DNA of 34,474 nucleotides from Leisingera sp. JC1 (GCF_001679925.1 NZ_LYUZ01000081.1:144625-179098); one strand, 5' to 3'. Numbered from the stretch's first letter, positions 23,129 to 31,724 are shown. Notes: generated by a model from the sequence alone, not told the origin. Program-made: numbers and translations.

Positions 23129-24487
23129 TTACCAGCGGCGTTCAAAGCGGCGGCGCAGGATCACGGCAAGCGTGTTCATGGTCACCAGGAAGAGAAGAAG
23201 GATGATGATGCCGCCCCAGGCGCGTTCGTAGAATGCGGGGTCGGCGCGTTTGGCCCATTCGTAGATCTGGGCAGGCATGGCGGAGTTCGGCGCCAGCAGG
23301 CCGTCAGACAGGGTTTCCGGCGCATTGGAGGCAATGAAGCCGACCATGCCGATCAGCAGCAGCGGTGCGGTTTCCCCCAGCGCCTGCGCCAGCCCGATGA
23401 TGGTGCCGGTCAGGATGCCGGGTGCCGCCAGCGGCAGCACGTGGTGGAACACCGCCTGCATCTTGGAGGCGCCGACGCCCAGGGCGGCATCGCGGATCGA
23501 CGGCGGCACCGATTTCAGAGAGGCGCGGGTGGAGATGATGATGGTCGGCAGGGTCATCAGCGTCAGCACCAGACCGCCCACCAGCGGCGCCGAGGTCGGC
23601 AGGTGCATATAGTTGATGAAGACCGCCAGGCCCAGGATGCCGAATACGATCGACGGCACTGCTGCGAGGTTGGAGATGTTCACCTCAATCAGGTCCGTCA
23701 GCCAGTTCTGCGGCGCGAATTCCTCAAGGTAGATCGAGGCCGCGACGCCGATAGGCAGCGCCAGTGCAAGCACCACCAGCATCATGAACAGCGAGCCCAG
23801 CATGGAGACGCCGATGCCAGCCGCCTCGGGGCGGGCGTCGGAGGCATCGGCACCGGTGATGAAGTCGAGATTGAAGGTCTTTTCCAGCACCCCGGCAGCG
23901 GCCAAAGCATCAACAAGATCGAGCTGTTCGGCGGAGATATTCTTGTCGTTTTCGATGCTGTCGCGGGTCACCCGGCCTTTCAGGTAGCCGTCCACCCGAC
24001 CCGAAGCGAGGAAGCGGAACTCCACCGTCTGGCCGATCTGGTCCGGGTTGGCGATCACGTAGTCTCGCAGTTGGGCGGCGACGTCTTTGGACAGGATGCC
24101 GGCCAGTTCCTTGGGTTTGAGGCCGGTCTCAATTCCCAGTTCCTCAATCGCGGTCTCCATCGCACCCTTGATGATCGGGGCGTAGCCGAAGGTGGTGACC
24201 TTCTTGATGTCCTCGATGTTCCGGTTGCCCTTCTTGTCGAGCTTGGCTTCCAGCAATTCCACATTCAGCGTGACAAAGGTCTGCTGAAAGGCACCGGTGC
24301 CTTTGCCGACGATGGTGGTCACCAGCACCAGCAGCATGATCAGGCCCGCGGTAATCGCGGCGATGCCATAGGCCTTGAACCGGGTTTCGGCAGCGTTGCG
24401 TTTGCGGGTGCGCGAAGATTTTTCCAGCAGCGAGCCGCCGTGTTTACGGGGCGCAGCGGCTGCGGGGGTTTGGCTGAGGTCAGTCAT
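23129..24487 (-). CDS. pstA: Phosphate ABC transporter permease PstA (with N-terminal DUF3333-type extension)
   Basis: The 452-residue protein is about 150 residues longer than E. coli PstA. After one N-terminal helix (about 37-60) comes a polar, presumably periplasmic region (about 65-225) fitting the DUF3333 extension found on many alphaproteobacterial PstA proteins. The conserved permease core follows: GVAASIYLEEFAPQNW, VPSIVFGILGLAVFIN, and the EAA-loop DAALGVGASKMQAVFHHVLPLAAPGI. The ATG overlaps the pstC TAA by one base. Confidence 0.93.
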   Translation of the reverse strand: MTDLSQTPAAAAPRKHGGSLLEKSSRTRKRNAAETRFKAYGIAAITAGLIMLLVLVTTIVGKGTGAFQQTFVTLNVELLEAKLDKKGNRNIEDIKKVTTFGYAPIIKGAMETAIEELGIETGLKPKELAGILSKDVAAQLRDYVIANPDQIGQTVEFRFLASGRVDGYLKGRVTRDSIENDKNISAEQLDLVDALAAAGVLEKTFNLDFITGADASDARPEAAGIGVSMLGSLFMMLVVLALALPIGVAASIYLEEFAPQNWLTDLIEVNISNLAAVPSIVFGILGLAVFINYMHLPTSAPLVGGLVLTLMTLPTIIISTRASLKSVPPSIRDAALGVGASKMQAVFHHVLPLAAPGILTGTIIGLAQALGETAPLLLIGMVGFIASNAPETLSDGLLAPNSAMPAQIYEWAKRADPAFYERAWGGIIILLLFLVTMNTLAVILRRRFERRW

Positions 24488-25959
24488 TATTCGTACTGCT
24501 CCCGGTATTTGCGCACGATGTAGAGCGCCAGGACGTTCAGGCCGAGGGTCAGGACAAACAGGGTCAGGCCCAGGGCAAAGGCAACCAGCGTTTCCGGGCT
24601 GGCAAAGTCGGTGTCGCCGGTCAGCTGGCTGACGATACGGGTGGTGATGGTGGTCATCGATTCCAGCGGGTTGGCGGAAAACTTGGCAATCGCCCCTGCC
24701 CCCATGACCACGATCATGGTCTCGCCGATGGCGCGGGAGGCGGCCAGCAGCACAGCGCCGACGATGCCCGGCAGCGCGGCCGGCATCACCACCTGGCGCA
24801 CGGTCTCGGACTTGGTGGCGCCAAGGCCCAGCGAGCCGTCGCGCATGGCCTGCGGCACCGCGTTGATGATGTCATCAGACAAAGAGGAAACGAAGGGGAT
24901 CAGCATGATACCCATCACAAGGCCAGCGGTCAGAACCGAGGTCGCCCCGGCCATCCACTCGACACCCAGGAGGCCGCCCTTGCCAAAGAGGTTTGCCAGC
25001 GCGGGGCCAACGGTCAGCAGCGCAAACAGGCCGTAAACGATAGTGGGAATGCCCGCGAGGATCTCCAGCAGCGGCTTGGCAAAGGCACGCACGGCACCGC
25101 TGGCGTATTCCGACAGGTAGATGGCGGCAAACAGGCCAACCGGAACCGCCACCAGCAGGGCGATGAAGGAGATGTAGAGCGTGCCCCACAGGAGCGGAAG
25201 GATCGACAGTTCACTGCCGCCGCGGAAGTTGGGTGCCCAGGTGGAGCCGAAGAAGAAGTCGGTCCAGCTGTGCAAGCCAAAGAAGTTTTTGGTTTCAAAC
25301 AGCATCGACAGCACGATGCCGATGGTGGTCAGGATCGCCAGCGAAGCGGCCAGGACCAAGAGCGCCAGCACCGCGCGCTCCACCACGTTGCGGGCGCGGA
25401 AATCCTTGTGGGTGCGGCTGTAGGCCCAGCCAAAGCCGCCAAGCGCCAGCAGCGCGACAACGACGGTCATTGCGGTGCGGCCGGTATTCGAGAGGTTGCG
25501 GTAGGCCTGTGCGGCATTCAGCACTTCCGGGCGCACGTCGTCGCCAAGGGCCACGCCCACCTCGCCCATCAGGGCACGGACGTCCTGGCCGCTGTCAGCG
25601 ACATTGCGGGCCTCACGGGCGGTCAGCAGCCCCTGCTCCACCGCCAGGTCCAGCCCTTCGGCCACGCGGCGCACGTCGCTCATCACCAGGCCAATGGTGG
25701 AGCTTTCCGGGACTGCTTCCGCCGGGATCATGCCGGAGACGCGGGTTTCGATAAACATGGGCTGGGCCAGCAGCCAGATCGCAAGCGCACCGATAGCCGG
25801 CACAAAGGCGGCAAGAGAAACATGATAGCCATAATATGACGGCAGTGAATGAAGGTCTTTGACATTGCCCGCAGCGGTGGCAATCGCGCGGCGGCGGCCG
25901 CCGTAAAAGCCCGCGGCAGAGAGCGCAAGCAGGAGGGCAACAAGCCAGAAAGTGGGCAT
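24487..25959 (-). CDS. pstC: Phosphate ABC transporter permease PstC
   Basis: The 490-residue permease is longer than E. coli PstC. Additional N-terminal helices and a polar region (about 1-230, including RVSGMIPAEAVPESSTIG) precede the usual core. Core motifs are VGLFAAIYLSEYASGAVR, LEILAGIPTIVYGLFALL and the EAA-loop GSLGLGATKSETVRQVVMPAALPGIVG. It pairs with PstA to form the phosphate channel. CCGGAG lies before the ATG at 25959. An intrinsic terminator-like hairpin separates it from pstS. Confidence 0.93.
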   Translation of the reverse strand: MPTFWLVALLLALSAAGFYGGRRRAIATAAGNVKDLHSLPSYYGYHVSLAAFVPAIGALAIWLLAQPMFIETRVSGMIPAEAVPESSTIGLVMSDVRRVAEGLDLAVEQGLLTAREARNVADSGQDVRALMGEVGVALGDDVRPEVLNAAQAYRNLSNTGRTAMTVVVALLALGGFGWAYSRTHKDFRARNVVERAVLALLVLAASLAILTTIGIVLSMLFETKNFFGLHSWTDFFFGSTWAPNFRGGSELSILPLLWGTLYISFIALLVAVPVGLFAAIYLSEYASGAVRAFAKPLLEILAGIPTIVYGLFALLTVGPALANLFGKGGLLGVEWMAGATSVLTAGLVMGIMLIPFVSSLSDDIINAVPQAMRDGSLGLGATKSETVRQVVMPAALPGIVGAVLLAASRAIGETMIVVMGAGAIAKFSANPLESMTTITTRIVSQLTGDTDFASPETLVAFALGLTLFVLTLGLNVLALYIVRKYREQYE

Positions 25960-25993
25960 GAAAAGCTCCGGTTTTGGCGGTGGCGTATCAGCT

Positions 25994-26009
25994 GCGGCAG
26001 CGCTGCCGC
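25994..26009. repeat. 16-bp perfect palindrome ahead of pstC
   Basis: GCGGCAGCGCTGCCGC is self-complementary without a loop and lies in the pstS-pstC gap, 35 bases before the pstC ATG and just after the intercistronic terminator. It may help stabilise the processed pstCAB transcript or act as a protein site. Confidence 0.45.
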
Positions 26010-26011
26010 GG

Positions 26012-26045
26012 AAAAAAGTGCCGGGGCGGATGTCTCCGCCCCGGC
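26012..26045 (-). terminator. Intercistronic rho-independent terminator between pstS and pstC
   Basis: On the minus strand an 11-bp GC-rich stem (plus-strand arms 26020-26030 and 26035-26045) with loop TGTC (plus strand; GACA in the transcript) is followed by C and TTTTTT (26012-26017). It lies 25 bases past the pstS stop. Partial read-through would yield more PstS than PstCAB-PhoUB. Confidence 0.85.
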
Positions 26046-26070
26046 CAGGATCATTTCGAACGCGGGGCGA

Positions 26071-27126
26071 TTAGGAGTTGCCGCCCATCACGGCTTCGCT
26101 GGAAACAGCTTCCTGGGTGTCGGACAGTTCCGGGTCAGCCACCAGGCCATATTCGGCCAGCGGGCCGTCGGGACCTGCGACTTCGTCCGCGACGAAGAAC
26201 TCAGCATATTCTTTCAGGCCCGGGATCACGCCGATGTGGGCTTTCTTCACGTAGAAGAACAGCGGGCGGGAGACCGGATATTCGCCGGTTGCGATGCTCT
26301 CGGTGGAAGGAACGATACCGGACATGGTTGCAACCTGCAGCTTGTCGGTGTTGTTCTCGTAGAAAGCCAGGCCAAAGACGCCGATGCCGTCCTTATTGCT
26401 TTCGATACGGGCCAGGGTCTCGGTGTAGTCGCCGTCGATGTCGACCGACTTGCCGTCGGTGCGCAGAGCGATACAGGCTTTCTCGGCCGCTTTCTTCTTG
26501 GCTTTGTCGCTGTCGCCTTCGGCGTGGGCCAGCAGGTGCTCAAATGCGCCGGTGGCTTCGCAGCCGGCCAGGATCACCTTGTCTTCGAACACTTCGCGGG
26601 TGCCGTGCTTGGTGCCCGGAACGAAGGCCTGAATGTCGACCGCCGGGAAGTCGGCGTTCACATCAGCCCAGGTCTGGTTCGGGTTATCGACCAGCTCACC
26701 GTCAACCATCACCTTGTCGGACAGGGCCAGGAACCAGTCGGTCGGGGTGAATTCGAAGGAGTTGGCGCTGCTGTCGGAGGCAAACACGATGCCGTCATAA
26801 CCGATGCGCACTTCGATGATGTCGGTCACGCCGTTTTCTGCACAAGCGGCGATTTCCTTGTCCTTGATTTTGCGCGACGCGTTGGCAACGTCGATGGTGT
26901 TCTCGCCGACGCCTTCACAGAAGCGCTTGAGGCCAGCGGAGGAGCCGCCGGATTCCACAACCGGGGTCGGGAAGTCGAAGTTTTCGCCAAAGGCTTCTGC
27001 CACGATGGAGGCGTAGGGCAGAACGGTGGACGAACCGGCAACCTGCACCTGATCGCGCGCAGCAGCAGCGGTTGCGGAAACGGCGGCGATTGCCAGGGTG
27101 GATGCGGTCAGTTTCACAAAGGACAT
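26071..27126 (-). CDS. pstS: Phosphate ABC transporter substrate-binding protein PstS
   Basis: The 351-residue protein (ATG 27126, GGAGACACAA just upstream) has a signal peptide ending about residue 23 (AAVSATAAAARD). The PstS-like start VQVAGSSTVLPYASIVAEAF contains the phosphate-contacting GSSTV. Phosphate-site motifs ESGGSSAGLKRFCEG and DVANASRKIKDKE follow, then VIDGIVF-type residues (GYDGIVFAS). Its length and Cys-containing insertions fit the longer alphaproteobacterial PstS/SphX-like group rather than E. coli PstS. A TTG 12 bases upstream is part of the ribosome-binding site and is not used. It captures phosphate in the periplasm. Confidence 0.93.
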   Translation of the reverse strand: MSFVKLTASTLAIAAVSATAAAARDQVQVAGSSTVLPYASIVAEAFGENFDFPTPVVESGGSSAGLKRFCEGVGENTIDVANASRKIKDKEIAACAENGVTDIIEVRIGYDGIVFASDSSANSFEFTPTDWFLALSDKVMVDGELVDNPNQTWADVNADFPAVDIQAFVPGTKHGTREVFEDKVILAGCEATGAFEHLLAHAEGDSDKAKKKAAEKACIALRTDGKSVDIDGDYTETLARIESNKDGIGVFGLAFYENNTDKLQVATMSGIVPSTESIATGEYPVSRPLFFYVKKAHIGVIPGLKEYAEFFVADEVAGPDGPLAEYGLVADPELSDTQEAVSSEAVMGGNS

Positions 27127-27203
27127 TTGTGTCTCCAAGAGTTTGATAGGTCGATCACCCCCTCGATGATCTTGCCGCCTCTCCTATGGGGTGGTGATGA
27201 GGC

Positions 27204-27236
27204 TTTTGTGACAGGTGTGTAACAGCTGTATGACAA
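27204..27236 (-). promoter_or_regulatory. Pho box (three 11-bp PhoB-binding units) upstream of pstS
   Basis: Read on the minus strand, three consecutive 11-base units start TTGTCATACAG, CTGTTACACAC and CTGTCACAAAA, each close to the CTGTCAT half-site with the 11-base period of PhoB sites. The box ends 77 bases before the pstS ATG, a usual distance for activation. Confidence 0.85.
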
Positions 27237-27270
27237 AGCCGGTTTTTGACGAAAAATTTCCGTCACAAAC

Positions 27271-27298
27271 GAAAAACTGCCGGTCATGGGACCGGCAG
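27271..27298 (-). terminator. Rho-independent terminator after phoR
   Basis: Minus-strand CTGCCGGTC (27290-27298) pairs with GACCGGCAG (27277-27285) around a 4-base loop, followed by TTTTT and C. It separates phoR transcription from the Pho-box-driven pst operon. Confidence 0.9.
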
Positions 27299-27332
27299 CG
27301 TTCTTTAACGGTCTGATTGATGGCGCAGCTGC

Positions 27333-28373
27333 CTACTCTGGAAGAATGACGGTGAAAACAGACCCTTGCCCCAGGTCGCTTTCAACACGCAGCCGCCCGC
27401 GGTGGCGGTTGACGATGTGTTTGACGATTGCCAGACCCAAACCGGTGCCACCCAGTTCACGGGACCGGTGGCTGTCAGCGCGGTAAAAGCGCTCCGTCAG
27501 CCGCGGCAGGTGGACGGGATCGATTCCCGGGCCGTTGTCGATCACCTGGACACGCGCGGCAGGCGCGCGCACCGAGGGATCGCGCTCAGTATGCGTCAGC
27601 ACGACCCGCACCTGATCACCGCCGTATTTCACAGCGTTCTCCACCAGGTTGGTAAACACCTGCTGCAACTGATCCGGGTCGCCGGTGACACAGACCGGGT
27701 CCTCCGGCGCTTCCAGCGTCATTGCGGCGCCGCGCGCCTCAGCCACCGGCGCAAGTGTCTTGAGGGTGGAGGCCAGATGCGCAGTCAGATCCACCTGCTC
27801 CTTGGGACGGACCCGTTCTTCGCTTTCCACACGGTTGAGCGACAGGAGGTCCCCGACCAGACGGTTCATCCGGCTGGCCTCGCCCTCCATGATCGTGAGA
27901 AACCGGTCGCGCGCAGCGGCATCGTCCTTGGCCGGGCCGCGCAGGGTTTCGATGAAGCCGATCAGCGCCGTCAGCGGCGTGCGCAGCTCATGGCTGACGT
28001 TGCCGACGAAATCGCGGCGCATCTGGCTGGCCTGCTCGCGTTCCGTGATGTCGTCGAAACAGGCCAGAACCGCACCGCCGCCCACCGCACCGATGCCGGG
28101 CACATAGCGCAGAGTAACCGTGTAAGTGGTGTCCTGCGCGCCATCATTGGACAGGTGCCGGGCGGTGCGTGCGTCCTTGTCGTGCAAGCACGCCTCGATC
28201 GCGGTGGCAACGCTGGGCTGGCGCAGGATGGTGGCGAAGTGGCGGCCCTTGATGCCCTGCCCCAGAAGCGCTTCTGCACCGCTGTTCACGGCGATGAAGC
28301 GTTCGGTCTGGTCCACCATCACGGCCGGCAGCGGAATGGCCGCCAGAAATCCTTCTATCAGATCGGTCGTCAT
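27333..28373 (-). CDS. phoR: Phosphate regulon sensor histidine kinase PhoR (no membrane helix)
   Basis: The 346-residue kinase has a PAS domain (about 11-115: PLPAVMVDQTERFIAVN, LACFDDITERE), a HisKA domain with His128 in FVGNVSHELRTPLTALIGF, and a HATPase domain with N box VFTNLVENAVKYGG, G1 DNGPGIDP, F box RFYRADSHRS and G2 GGTGLGLAIVKH. Such a kinase autophosphorylates and passes phosphate to PhoB. E. coli PhoR has N-terminal membrane helices; here the PAS domain starts within about ten residues of the ATG and no hydrophobic helix is present, so it appears cytosolic. GGGGAAC precedes the ATG. It heads the Pho locus. Confidence 0.92.
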   Translation of the reverse strand: MTTDLIEGFLAAIPLPAVMVDQTERFIAVNSGAEALLGQGIKGRHFATILRQPSVATAIEACLHDKDARTARHLSNDGAQDTTYTVTLRYVPGIGAVGGGAVLACFDDITEREQASQMRRDFVGNVSHELRTPLTALIGFIETLRGPAKDDAAARDRFLTIMEGEASRMNRLVGDLLSLNRVESEERVRPKEQVDLTAHLASTLKTLAPVAEARGAAMTLEAPEDPVCVTGDPDQLQQVFTNLVENAVKYGGDQVRVVLTHTERDPSVRAPAARVQVIDNGPGIDPVHLPRLTERFYRADSHRSRELGGTGLGLAIVKHIVNRHRGRLRVESDLGQGSVFTVILPE

Positions 28374-28452
28374 CTGTTCCCCGCTGTTGAGAGTCCGGCC
28401 TGCCTACTGCTGCAGTGTAAACCTGTTGTGGCAGCAACCGTTCAAGCAGCGC

Positions 28453-28476
28453 AAAACCGCCCGGGTTGCGGCGGTT
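28453..28476 (-). terminator. Terminator overlapping the stop of the carbonic-anhydrase-like gene
   Basis: Minus-strand AACCGCC (28470-28476) pairs with GGCGGTT (28455-28461) around an 8-base loop and runs into TTTTG. The stem starts inside the stop codon of the gene upstream. Confidence 0.5.
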
Positions 28477-28996
28477 ACAGCGGTTTCAGCTCCGCCCGGA
28501 AGCGGCGCATATTGTCCTGGTAGAGCAGCGCGCTTTGGGTGAGTTTTTCGGCCAGCGCTGCATCCACCTCCCGCACCACTTTGCCGGGGCTTCCCATCAC
28601 CAGGGAGTTGTCGGGGATCTCCTTGTTCTCGGTGATCAAGGCCCCTGCCCCGATCAGGCAGTTTTTGCCGATCTTCGCGCCGTTCAGGATGGTGGCGCCC
28701 ATGCCGACCAGGGTGTTCTCGCCGATGGTGCAGCCATGCAGCATCGCCTTGTGGCCGATGGTGCAGTTTTTGCCGATGGTCAGAGGGTAGCCCGCATCAA
28801 TATGCATGACCACGTTTTCCTGCACGTTGGTGCCTTCGCAGATGCGGACCTCCTCGTGGTCGGCACGGATGGTGACGCCGAACCAGACCGAAGCCCCCGC
28901 CTCCATCACCACCTTGCCGATCAGGTTGGCATCGGGGGCGACCCAGGTGTCCTCATCTATTTGCGGCTGGTGCGAACCAAGAGCGTAAAGGGTCAT
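28475..28996 (-). CDS. Gamma carbonic anhydrase / hexapeptide-repeat family protein
   Basis: The 173-residue protein is a left-handed beta-helix built from hexapeptide repeats (e.g. [39 protein letters not shown]). Three His residues in [15 protein letters not shown] and GHKAMLHG occupy the zinc-ligand positions of gamma carbonic anhydrases and of YrdA/CaiE/PaaY relatives. Enzymatic activity cannot be confirmed, as many of these proteins are inactive or act as thioesterases. Its ATG overlaps the gmk stop by 4 bases (ATGA). It ends the yicC-gmk unit. Confidence 0.85.
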   Translation of the reverse strand: MTLYALGSHQPQIDEDTWVAPDANLIGKVVMEAGASVWFGVTIRADHEEVRICEGTNVQENVVMHIDAGYPLTIGKNCTIGHKAMLHGCTIGENTLVGMGATILNGAKIGKNCLIGAGALITENKEIPDNSLVMGSPGKVVREVDAALAEKLTQSALLYQDNMRRFRAELKPL

Positions 28997-29634
28997 GACT
29001 GTTCCTCGAACTGGGTTTGCAGGGCGCGGACGTGATCCTGCAGCTTGGGCTGCTGGATACGGCGCATGCGCTCGGCCTCGACGATGGTTTTCAGCTTGGC
29101 TTCGGTCTCGTCCAGATCGTCGTTGACCAGCACATAGTCATAATAGCCCCAGTGGCTGATCTCATCCCAGCTTTTCATCATCCGCTTGGAGATTACCTCG
29201 TCGCTGTCCTGCGCCCGGGTTTCCAGACGGCGGCGCAGTTCGGTGATCGAGGGCGGCAGAATGAAGATCGACAGAGCGTGTTTGCCCAGGTCGGAGTTGC
29301 GGATCTGGATCTCCCCCTGCCAGTCGACGTCGAACAGCACGTCCTGACCGGCCTCGATGGTGTCCTTTACCGGGCCTGCAGGCGAGCCGTAGAAGTTGCC
29401 GAAGACGTGGGCGTGCTCCAGCATGCCGCCCTCGGCAACCTTCTGCTTAAACTCATCCTCGGACATGAAATAGTATTCACGGCCGTGCTCCTCCCCCGGG
29501 CGCGGGGCGCGGGTGGTGGCGGAGACCGAGAAGGCAAGCCCTGGGTCCCAGGCCATCAGGCGGCGGGCCAAGGTGGATTTGCCTGCGCCCGAAGGCGATG
29601 AGAGGATGATCAAAAGGCCGCGGCGGTCCGCCAT
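28993..29634 (-). CDS. gmk: Guanylate kinase
   Basis: The 213-residue enzyme phosphorylates GMP to GDP. It has the P-loop [15 protein letters not shown] (about 12-26), the GMP-binding [25 protein letters not shown] block (split by its residues), [16 protein letters not shown], and the lid segment [13 protein letters not shown]. The length is typical. AAGGAG lies 9 bases before the ATG. It follows yicC by 16 bases, a common arrangement in proteobacteria. Confidence 0.96.
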   Translation of the reverse strand: MADRRGLLIILSSPSGAGKSTLARRLMAWDPGLAFSVSATTRAPRPGEEHGREYYFMSEDEFKQKVAEGGMLEHAHVFGNFYGSPAGPVKDTIEAGQDVLFDVDWQGEIQIRNSDLGKHALSIFILPPSITELRRRLETRAQDSDEVISKRMMKSWDEISHWGYYDYVLVNDDLDETEAKLKTIVEAERMRRIQQPKLQDHVRALQTQFEEQS

Positions 29635-29650
29635 CTGGGCACTCCTTTTC

Positions 29651-30547
29651 TTATTCTATGTTCTGCACCTGCTCGCGCATCTGGTCGATGACGGTTTTCA
29701 TCTCAAGCCCCACCGCCGTCAAGCCGGCATGCTGCGCCTTGGAGCAGAGCGTGTTGGCCTCGCGGTTGAACTCCTGCATCAGGAAATCGAGCTTGCGCCC
29801 CACGGCACCGCCCTTGACCAGCAGATCGCGGGCAGCGGCCACATGAGCGCCAAGGCGGTCCAGTTCCTCGGTCACGTCAGCCTTGACCGCGATCAGCGCC
29901 AGTTCCTGCGCGACACGGTCCGGGTCGGCGCCATCTGCATTGTCCATCACCCGCGCCAGATTGGCCGTCAGCGTTTCAGCCATCTTGGCCTTACGCTCCT
30001 CGGCGCGCTCCGCGGCTTGTGCGGTCAATGCAGCAACCTGCTCCAGCTGAGTGTTAAGGATTACGGCAAGCGCGGCGCCTTCGGCCTCGCGCATTTGCAA
30101 GAATTCCGCCACAAGGCTTTCCAATTCCTTGCCAAGCGCAGCCACCAGAGGCGCCGGATCGTCATCGCCCGCGGATTGTTCCAGCACGCCTTTGAAGGAT
30201 AAAAGCTCCGCTGCGGAGGCCGGCCGGACCTCCACCCGGTTCTGCTTGGCAAGCGACTGCGCCTCCCCCAGCGCCTTGACCACAGACTTCAGAACCGAGG
30301 CGTTCACCTGCAGCTGCCCGGCGCTGTCCTCAGTCCGGGTGATCCGGAGTGTCAGCGACACATTGCCCCGCGCCAGCGCCTTGGACAGGGCGGAACGGGT
30401 CATGTTTTCAAGCCCTTCCAGCCAGTCCGGCACCCGCAGGCGGATATCCAGCCCCTTGGCATTGACCGACCTGAGCTCCCAGCTCCAGCTGTGCTGATCG
30501 GAGCTGCCCTGTGCCGAGGCAAAGGCGGTCATACTGCGGATGGTCAT
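29651..30547 (-). CDS. yicC: YicC/YloC family endoribonuclease
   Basis: The 298-residue protein starts [13 protein letters not shown] and has [20 protein letters not shown] and the C-terminal [23 protein letters not shown]. These are the conserved N- and C-terminal blocks of the YicC/YloC family, members of which have been shown to be endoribonucleases acting in RNA turnover. The ATG at 30547 has GGGGG about 6 bases upstream and begins at the family-typical residue; a longer GTG frame (30565) is not needed. It is the first gene of the yicC-gmk-hexapeptide unit. Confidence 0.92.
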   Translation of the reverse strand: MTIRSMTAFASAQGSSDQHSWSWELRSVNAKGLDIRLRVPDWLEGLENMTRSALSKALARGNVSLTLRITRTEDSAGQLQVNASVLKSVVKALGEAQSLAKQNRVEVRPASAAELLSFKGVLEQSAGDDDPAPLVAALGKELESLVAEFLQMREAEGAALAVILNTQLEQVAALTAQAAERAEERKAKMAETLTANLARVMDNADGADPDRVAQELALIAVKADVTEELDRLGAHVAAARDLLVKGGAVGRKLDFLMQEFNREANTLCSKAQHAGLTAVGLEMKTVIDQMREQVQNIE

Positions 30548-30641
30548 TGAAAGCCCCCTGAACACTGGTGATTAATCTGCTCTACTGTCTTGAAACTACA
30601 GGGTGCAAGCGCAATTGCAAAAACGGGCGCATGCGAAGGCG

Positions 30642-30710
30642 TTAACCATTGCTTTAAGATTTAGTCCAAATTTGAATTAGATTGTGTCATCTTAACTTCA
30701 GGGTAACCAT
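30642..30710 (+). promoter_or_regulatory. Two CtrA-like sites upstream of the PAS_5 gene
   Basis: TTAACCAT at 30642-30649 followed by TTAA at 30654-30657 (8-base spacing) is near the CtrA consensus TTAA-N7-TTAA. TTAA-N7-GTAA at 30692-30706, continuing CCAT, is a second near-match. They lie 75-145 bases before the likely start. CtrA control is inferred. Confidence 0.4.
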
Positions 30711-30784
30711 ACCGGCCCTAAGTCTTAAGGCAGCAAGGAGCTGCGCGGGACCACAGGATGTCCGGAGTTGCAGGGGAAAACGAG

Positions 30785-31600
30785 ATGATTTTTGGCAGCC
30801 GCAGTGGGGATGGCCTGTCTGACGGACAGGCAAACGTAGTATCCATGAACCGTTTCCGCAAAGGCGGGGCACTGTCGCCGCTGCGCCAGGCGGAGGCTTA
30901 TTGGACGGCGCTGCGCCGCGGCGACGATGTGCCCAGCCGCTCGCAGATAGACCCCCGCGGGCTGGAGAATATCCTGAGCAACACCTTCATTCTTGAACGG
31001 ATCGCGCCAGGCATCGCCCGTTTCCGTCTGGCAGGTTCCCAGGTCAATGAGATGGCGGGCATGGAAGTGCGGGGCATGCCGGTGACCGCGTTTTTCACTG
31101 CAGACGCTCGCAAGCAGCTGAGCAATGCAATGGAGCACATGTTCGACACGCCTGCAGTGGTTGAGCTGGAATTGCAGATCCTGGCGCCGCGTCTCAGCAC
31201 CCCGCGCGAGGCCCGCATGCTGCTCCTGCCGCTGCGCAGCGACCTGGGCGATATCAGCCGGGTGCTGGGGGTTCTGGTGGCGGATGAGGTAACGTCAGTC
31301 ACATCCCAGCGGTTCTCGATCACCTCGATTGAGATGCGTGCCGTTGGCAAAGCCGATACCTCCGCCGAGTTCAAAGCCAAGCCGCGTGCCGAGGCCAAGG
31401 ATGCCCCTGCGGACGTGAACCAGCCCAATCCGGGCTTTGCTGAGACCCAGGCCCGGTTCAAGCCGGAACGCTCGCTGCTGGATGAGGCCAAGGCAATGCT
31501 GGAGCGCAGCCGGGCCGGCAAGACAGAGGAGCCGGCCGATCCCGCCCCAGCCAAGCGCAAAGCCGCACCGCATTTGCGCCTGGTGGTTAGCCGCGACTGA
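30785..31600 (+). CDS. PAS_5 domain-containing protein
   Basis: The 271-residue protein (from ATG 30785, with AGGGG upstream) has one PAS_5-type domain (about 20-170). Segments are EAYWTALRRGDDVPSRSQID, TFILERIAPGIARFRLAG, MAGMEVRGMPVTAFFT and EARMLLLPLRSDLGDISRVLG. A Lys/Ala/Pro-rich tail follows and ends HLRLVVSRD. This family is common in alphaproteobacteria and often lacks an output domain; some members are linked to motility or cell-cycle control, which is why the CtrA-like sites upstream are notable. A longer start at 30758 has a poorer ribosome-binding site. Function is unknown. Confidence 0.8.
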   Translation: MIFGSRSGDGLSDGQANVVSMNRFRKGGALSPLRQAEAYWTALRRGDDVPSRSQIDPRGLENILSNTFILERIAPGIARFRLAGSQVNEMAGMEVRGMPVTAFFTADARKQLSNAMEHMFDTPAVVELELQILAPRLSTPREARMLLLPLRSDLGDISRVLGVLVADEVTSVTSQRFSITSIEMRAVGKADTSAEFKAKPRAEAKDAPADVNQPNPGFAETQARFKPERSLLDEAKAMLERSRAGKTEEPADPAPAKRKAAPHLRLVVSRD

Positions 31601-31620
31601 CCCAGACCCGGCACTGAGAG

Positions 31621-31659
31621 AATTCAAGGTTCAAGTACAAGGTCATAGCTGCTTGAATT
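31621..31659 (+). repeat. 8-bp inverted repeat in the 3' region of the PAS_5 transcript
   Basis: AATTCAAG (31621-31628) and CTTGAATT (31652-31659) are exact complements 23 bases apart, just upstream of the terminator. Together they could form a two-hairpin 3' RNA. Confidence 0.4.
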
Positions 31660-31663
31660 GACT

Positions 31664-31697
31664 GCGCCCCAGTGGAGAACCTCCGGGGCGCTTTTTT
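31664..31697 (+). terminator. Rho-independent terminator after the PAS_5 gene
   Basis: GCGCCCC (31664-31670) pairs with GGGGCGC (31685-31691), with an inner GGAG/CTCC pairing, followed by TTTTTTGTT. Confidence 0.85.
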
Positions 31698-31724
31698 GTT
31701 CGTCGATGGCTACAGCAGGTGCTG

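Noticed and set aside
25849-27222. 457-codon open frame on the plus strand
   Set aside because: It is antisense to pstS and the start of pstC and runs through the pstS promoter.
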